DNA from: an uncultured Dorea sp. | GTDB taxonomy: Bacteria; Bacillota_A; Clostridia; Lachnospirales; Lachnospiraceae | NCBI GenBank assembly: GCA_948468495.1 | Contig: CAOKJI010000051.1 | Location: 1 to 8,602, forward strand | Length of the DNA: 8,602 nt | Direction: 5' to 3' | In this document: piece by piece, positions 6,383 to 8,602 of the stretch | Position numbering within the stretch: position 1 is the first letter of the stretch | Layout of the letters: each line of letters begins with the position of its first letter | The notes under the pieces: model-generated | What the model saw: the letters and a program-made list of their open reading frames with translations, nothing else | Databases searched by the model: none | What the model was told of the DNA's origin: nothing | Program-made: the position numbers and the translations under genes

Positions 6383-6390
6383 AGAGGGGA
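6383..6390 (+). promoter_or_regulatory. Ribosome binding site supporting the metF ATG at 6400
   Basis: AGAGGGGA lies ten bases (after its last G) before ATG 6400. It supports this start over the in-frame TTG at 6373, which would add nine residues (MKDKRGKKI) lacking family support. Confidence 0.6.
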
Positions 6391-6399
6391 AAGAAGATT

Positions 6400-7257
6400 A
6401 TGAAAATTGCAGAGTTATATAATCGTAAAACAACGCTGTCTTTTGAGATTTTTCCGCCGAAAAAGGACAGCGAATTGAAAAATATTGACGCAACGCTGGC
6501 GATTCTCTGTGAATTGAAGCCGGATTTTATCAGCGTTACGTTCGGAGCCGGCGGGAGCGCTAATTGTAACCGGACGATTGAGGTGGCGAGAAAGATTAAG
6601 CAGAAGTATCATGTGGAGCCGGTGGTACATCTGACTTGTCTTAGTTACTCGAAGGGAGAAATTGACGAGTTCACCCGGATACTAAAAAGCGAAGGAATTG
6701 ATAATATACTTGCTCTGCGTGGCGACAGAAATCCAGAGGTTTTGGAAAAGGATGATTTTCATCATGCATCCGATTTGATTGCTTATTTGAGAGAGAACGG
6801 GGATTTCTGCATCTTGGGCGCCTGTTATCCCGAATGCCATCCTGAGTCGGAGAGCAGAATCAGTGAGATGAGGCATTTAAAACAGAAGACAGACGCAGGC
6901 GCGGAGGTATTGATTTCACAGTTGTTCTTTGATAACCAGTATTTCTACCGGATGGCGGAGGACTGCCGGATAGCGGGAATTGACGTCCCGGTGATTCCGG
7001 GGATTATGCCAGTGATTAATGCCGCGCAGATTAAGAGGATGATAACGATGTGCGGAGCGTCTTTTCCAGAGAGATTTGAGAAAATTATATGTAAATATGA
7101 GAACCGGAAGGAAGCGCTCTTCGATGCGGGTATGTCTTATGCATTAAGCCAGATTATTGATTTACTGACAAGCGATATATCCGGAATCCATTTGTATACG
7201 ATGAATAATCCGGTAGTTGCCGGAAGAATCTGTGAGGGAATCCGGAATATTATCTAA
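6400..7257 (+). CDS. metF: 5,10-methylenetetrahydrofolate reductase
   Basis: This 285-residue cytosolic FAD enzyme reduces 5,10-methylene-THF to 5-methyl-THF, the methyl donor for methionine synthase. Sequence marks of the TIM-barrel family: TLSFEIFPPKK (12-22) with E16, matching the catalytic Glu28 of E. coli MetF; ISVTFGAGGS (44-53); VVHLTCL (75-81); NILALRGDRNP (102-112) with D109, matching Asp120 near the flavin; LISQLFFDNQYFYRM; VIPGIMPV; and the C-terminal GIHLYTMNNP. The length fits bacterial MetF without the eukaryotic regulatory domain. It lacks an adjacent methionine-cycle gene and appears to be a single-gene unit: a structured leader lies upstream, and a tandem stop (TAATAA) and strong terminator lie downstream. 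The leader suggests regulation by attenuation. Assignment is very secure. Confidence 0.97.
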   Translation: MKIAELYNRKTTLSFEIFPPKKDSELKNIDATLAILCELKPDFISVTFGAGGSANCNRTIEVARKIKQKYHVEPVVHLTCLSYSKGEIDEFTRILKSEGIDNILALRGDRNPEVLEKDDFHHASDLIAYLRENGDFCILGACYPECHPESESRISEMRHLKQKTDAGAEVLISQLFFDNQYFYRMAEDCRIAGIDVPVIPGIMPVINAAQIKRMITMCGASFPERFEKIICKYENRKEALFDAGMSYALSQIIDLLTSDISGIHLYTMNNPVVAGRICEGIRNII

Positions 7258-7259
7258 TA

Positions 7260-7287
7260 AAAACAGGACTCATCCGAGTCCTGTTTT
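7260..7287. terminator. Bidirectional intrinsic terminator
   Basis: AAAACAGGACTC (7260-7271) pairs perfectly with GAGTCCTGTTTT (7276-7287) around the 4-base loop ATCC. T-runs flank the GC core on both strands, so it can end metF on the plus strand and the convergent 3D-domain gene, whose stop codon is at 7289-7291, on the minus strand. Confidence 0.9.
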
Positions 7288-7288
7288 G

Positions 7289-8383
7289 TTAATCCGCTAA
7301 ATATACGTCGGCATAATATACGCCATATTGTGTGGTCAGCTCATGACTTGCCACGTAAACGTCAATCTTATTGCCTTTGATAGCGCTTCCTGTGTCTTCT
7401 GCAACATAAATCTGTCCGTTGATAATTACACGCGTTCCAAGAGGAATTACGCTGGGATCTACGGCGATTGTTCTTCCAGGAGTAGGAAGTGTTCCGGAAG
7501 CGGTAGGACCTCCGGCCCAGCTTCCGCAGCAAAGATAACAGTTGCAATAATGGGTAATCCGGAAAGAGCCAAGACTTTGTTTGCCATCAGAGCTTCCGGG
7601 AGTGTAAACAGGCTGTTGTACAGGCTTGGTATCGGCAGGCTGTTCGCTGTTAGACGCGTCGCCGGCAGACGATTGGTTATCGGCAGGCTGTCCGTTATTA
7701 GCCTGCTGGTTAGCTGCCCGTTCTGCAGCCGCCTGTTGTTCTGCGGCCTGTCTGGAAGCTAAAAGCTCGGCCTGTCTGGCCCGTTCAAGCTGCGCGCTGT
7801 AATTCGACAACTCGCTGGACGTAGAAGCAATCATGGATTCTACTTCCGTACGCTTGCTGGAGAGCTCTTCTTGTTTGGCAATCAAATCCTGATGCTGGGA
7901 TTCTAATTTCTTGCCTTCTTCAGCAATCTTATCCTGAGTATCCAACAGTTCGTTCAACATGTTACGGTCGTATTCGTTCACAGTTTTGACAAAATCTGTC
8001 TTGTTCAGAAAGTCAGTCATACTCTCGGCGGAACATAACAGTTCAATAAATGAAGTGTCGCCTGCTTCGTAGATATACTTGATGCGGAGCTTCATGGCTT
8101 CGTATTGTTCTTCTCCGGCGGCCTGCGCTTCGTTCAGACGGTTCTGGGTCTCGGTCATGGCGCCTGCAAGTTCTTCAGCTTCTTGTGACATAGCGTCCAT
8201 CTGGGTGATTAGGTTATTAAGCTGACCGTTTAAGCCGTTTAATTCACTCTGTAGATTGGAAGTCTTCTTCTGCAATTCGGATGAGGAGGGCTCTGCGTGA
8301 ACAGACATATTAGCATGTCCAACAGCAGCGATACAAATCATGATGATTCCTGCCCTTGCTAAGCGTTTTGCTCTATTACTCAT
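7289..8383 (-). CDS. Secreted coiled-coil and 3D-domain cell-wall protein
   Basis: This 364-residue exported protein has a signal peptide at about residues 1-30 (basic start, hydrophobic 11-21, likely cut after VHA). A long Gln/Glu/Leu-rich coiled coil of the PcsB/CwlO type follows (about 32-225, with IKYIYEAGDTSFIELL and SMTDFLNKTDFV). Next are a low-complexity Ala/Gln/Pro/Ser linker (about 213-271) and a C-terminal 3D domain (272-364). The domain shows the cysteine motif HYCNCYLCCG (278-287), TASG, VDPSVIPLGT with D309, AEDTG with D330 and KIDVYV with D341, the three aspartates that name it. The 3D fold is a double-psi barrel related to MltA and probably acts on peptidoglycan; the coiled coil may keep it inactive until released or bound by FtsEX-like partners, as known for PcsB and CwlO. 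AAAGGA precedes the ATG by about nine bases. The enzyme activity is inferred. Confidence 0.9.
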   Translation of the reverse strand: MSNRAKRLARAGIIMICIAAVGHANMSVHAEPSSSELQKKTSNLQSELNGLNGQLNNLITQMDAMSQEAEELAGAMTETQNRLNEAQAAGEEQYEAMKLRIKYIYEAGDTSFIELLCSAESMTDFLNKTDFVKTVNEYDRNMLNELLDTQDKIAEEGKKLESQHQDLIAKQEELSSKRTEVESMIASTSSELSNYSAQLERARQAELLASRQAAEQQAAAERAANQQANNGQPADNQSSAGDASNSEQPADTKPVQQPVYTPGSSDGKQSLGSFRITHYCNCYLCCGSWAGGPTASGTLPTPGRTIAVDPSVIPLGTRVIINGQIYVAEDTGSAIKGNKIDVYVASHELTTQYGVYYADVYLAD

Positions 8384-8470
8384 AAATACTTGTCCTTTCT
8401 TTATGTATTATTAATAAATGATTCGCCATTTTAAAGAGATAAGCAGACGAATCTGGCCAGTATTTTTTAC

Positions 8471-8499
8471 ATTATACAACAAATTGCTTTATTTGGCAA
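8471..8499 (-). promoter_or_regulatory. Sigma-A-type promoter of the 3D-domain gene
   Basis: On the minus strand TTGCCA (8499-8494) is separated by 17 bases from a perfect TATAAT (8476-8471). Transcription should start near 8464, giving a leader of about 80 bases. That leader can form a 6-bp GATTCG/CGAATC hairpin, with no T-run. Confidence 0.7.
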
Positions 8500-8512
8500 A
8501 CTTTGTTATTAT
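8484..8512 (+). promoter_or_regulatory. Possible divergent promoter of the last gene
   Basis: TTGCTT (8484-8489), 17 bases, then TATTAT (8507-8512) point toward the gene at 8548; TATAAA at 8510-8515 is an alternative -10. The match is weaker than the minus-strand promoter with which it overlaps, and the region is AT-rich, so the call is tentative. Confidence 0.35.
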
Positions 8513-8547
8513 AAATATAAAGAAATTTTTTCCGGGAGCAGTAAGAG

Positions 8548-8602
8548 ATGAGAAAATATGAAGAAGATTACTATTTATTTGAGAACGTGAAAGAGAAGAT
8601 TT
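8548..8602 (+). CDS. N-terminal fragment of an unidentified gene
   Basis: An ATG at 8548 opens a frame that stays open for 18 codons to the window edge (MRKYEEDYYLFENVKEKI). GGGAG at 8534-8538 lies nine bases before it, a good ribosome site. The peptide is charged and amphipathic with no signal peptide or membrane segment at its start, so a cytosolic protein is likely. Too little is visible to name a family. It is divergent from the 3D-domain gene and shares its intergenic region. Confidence 0.6.
   Translation, partial: MRKYEEDYYLFENVKEKI

Larger units (their letters stand above)
5971..6399. other. 429-bp non-coding region before metF
   Basis: No credible gene lies here. In order it holds an AT-rich stretch after the glycan operon with no hairpin, a promoter (6046-6074), a MITE-like inverted-repeat element (6074-6157), a segment with GGGCGAG (6197-6203), a second promoter (6218-6246), a terminator-like hairpin (6266-6301) and a stretch with weak S-box resemblance (6309-6386) running into the metF ribosome site. 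The first transcript of the region would therefore carry a leader of about 320 bases before metF. Confidence 0.7.

Noticed and set aside
6373..6399. TTG 6373 as metF start
   Set aside because: The extra nine residues have no counterpart in MetF, and ATG 6400 has AGAGGGGA at proper spacing.
7328..7762. 144-codon plus-strand open frame
   Set aside because: It is antisense to the 3D-domain gene, which has signal peptide, domain and promoter support.
1..8602. CRISPR arrays, tRNA or rRNA genes
   Set aside because: No regularly spaced direct repeats, tRNA cloverleaf or rRNA signature was seen on either strand.

Overview
The window reads as chromosomal DNA of a low-to-mid GC Firmicute, most likely a gut Clostridia of the Lachnospiraceae type. 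This is an inference from strong AGGAGG-like ribosome binding sites, sigma-A-type promoters, a PcsB-like coiled coil joined to a 3D domain, and protein families common in that group. The first 13 bases are identical to the 3' end of the Illumina TruSeq adapter, so the window begins at an untrimmed contig end and the first gene is cut there.

Positions 14-5970 hold one tightly packed plus-strand operon for a cell-surface glycan. In order it encodes the tail of an unassigned protein, two GT2 glycosyltransferases, a TupA-like ATP-grasp protein, an opine (octopine/nopaline) dehydrogenase-family enzyme, and two tandem paralogous 'sugar-transfer associated' ATP-grasp proteins. Most junctions overlap by 1-4 bases (ATGA, GTGA, TAATG) or lie within 12 bases. 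The likely logic, which is inference, is that the GT2 enzymes build a repeat unit, the dehydrogenase makes an N-(carboxyalkyl) amino acid, and one or more ATP-grasp ligases join amino-acid-like groups to glycan carboxylates. The operon's promoter lies before the window.

Positions 5971-6399 are a non-coding region with a lot of structure. It has a near-consensus promoter directly abutting an 84-bp MITE-like inverted-repeat element, a second extended -10 promoter, and a 12-bp terminator-like hairpin. The hairpin's loop is fully complementary to a 7-base segment upstream. Weak S-box-like fragments lie just before metF. Positions 6400-7257 encode MetF, methylenetetrahydrofolate reductase, which supplies methyl groups for methionine synthesis.

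A perfect bidirectional terminator (7260-7287) separates metF from a convergent minus-strand gene (7289-8383). That gene encodes a secreted coiled-coil plus 3D-domain protein, probably for cell-wall remodelling, and has a clear minus-strand promoter at 8471-8499. A divergent plus-strand gene begins at 8548 and runs off the window.
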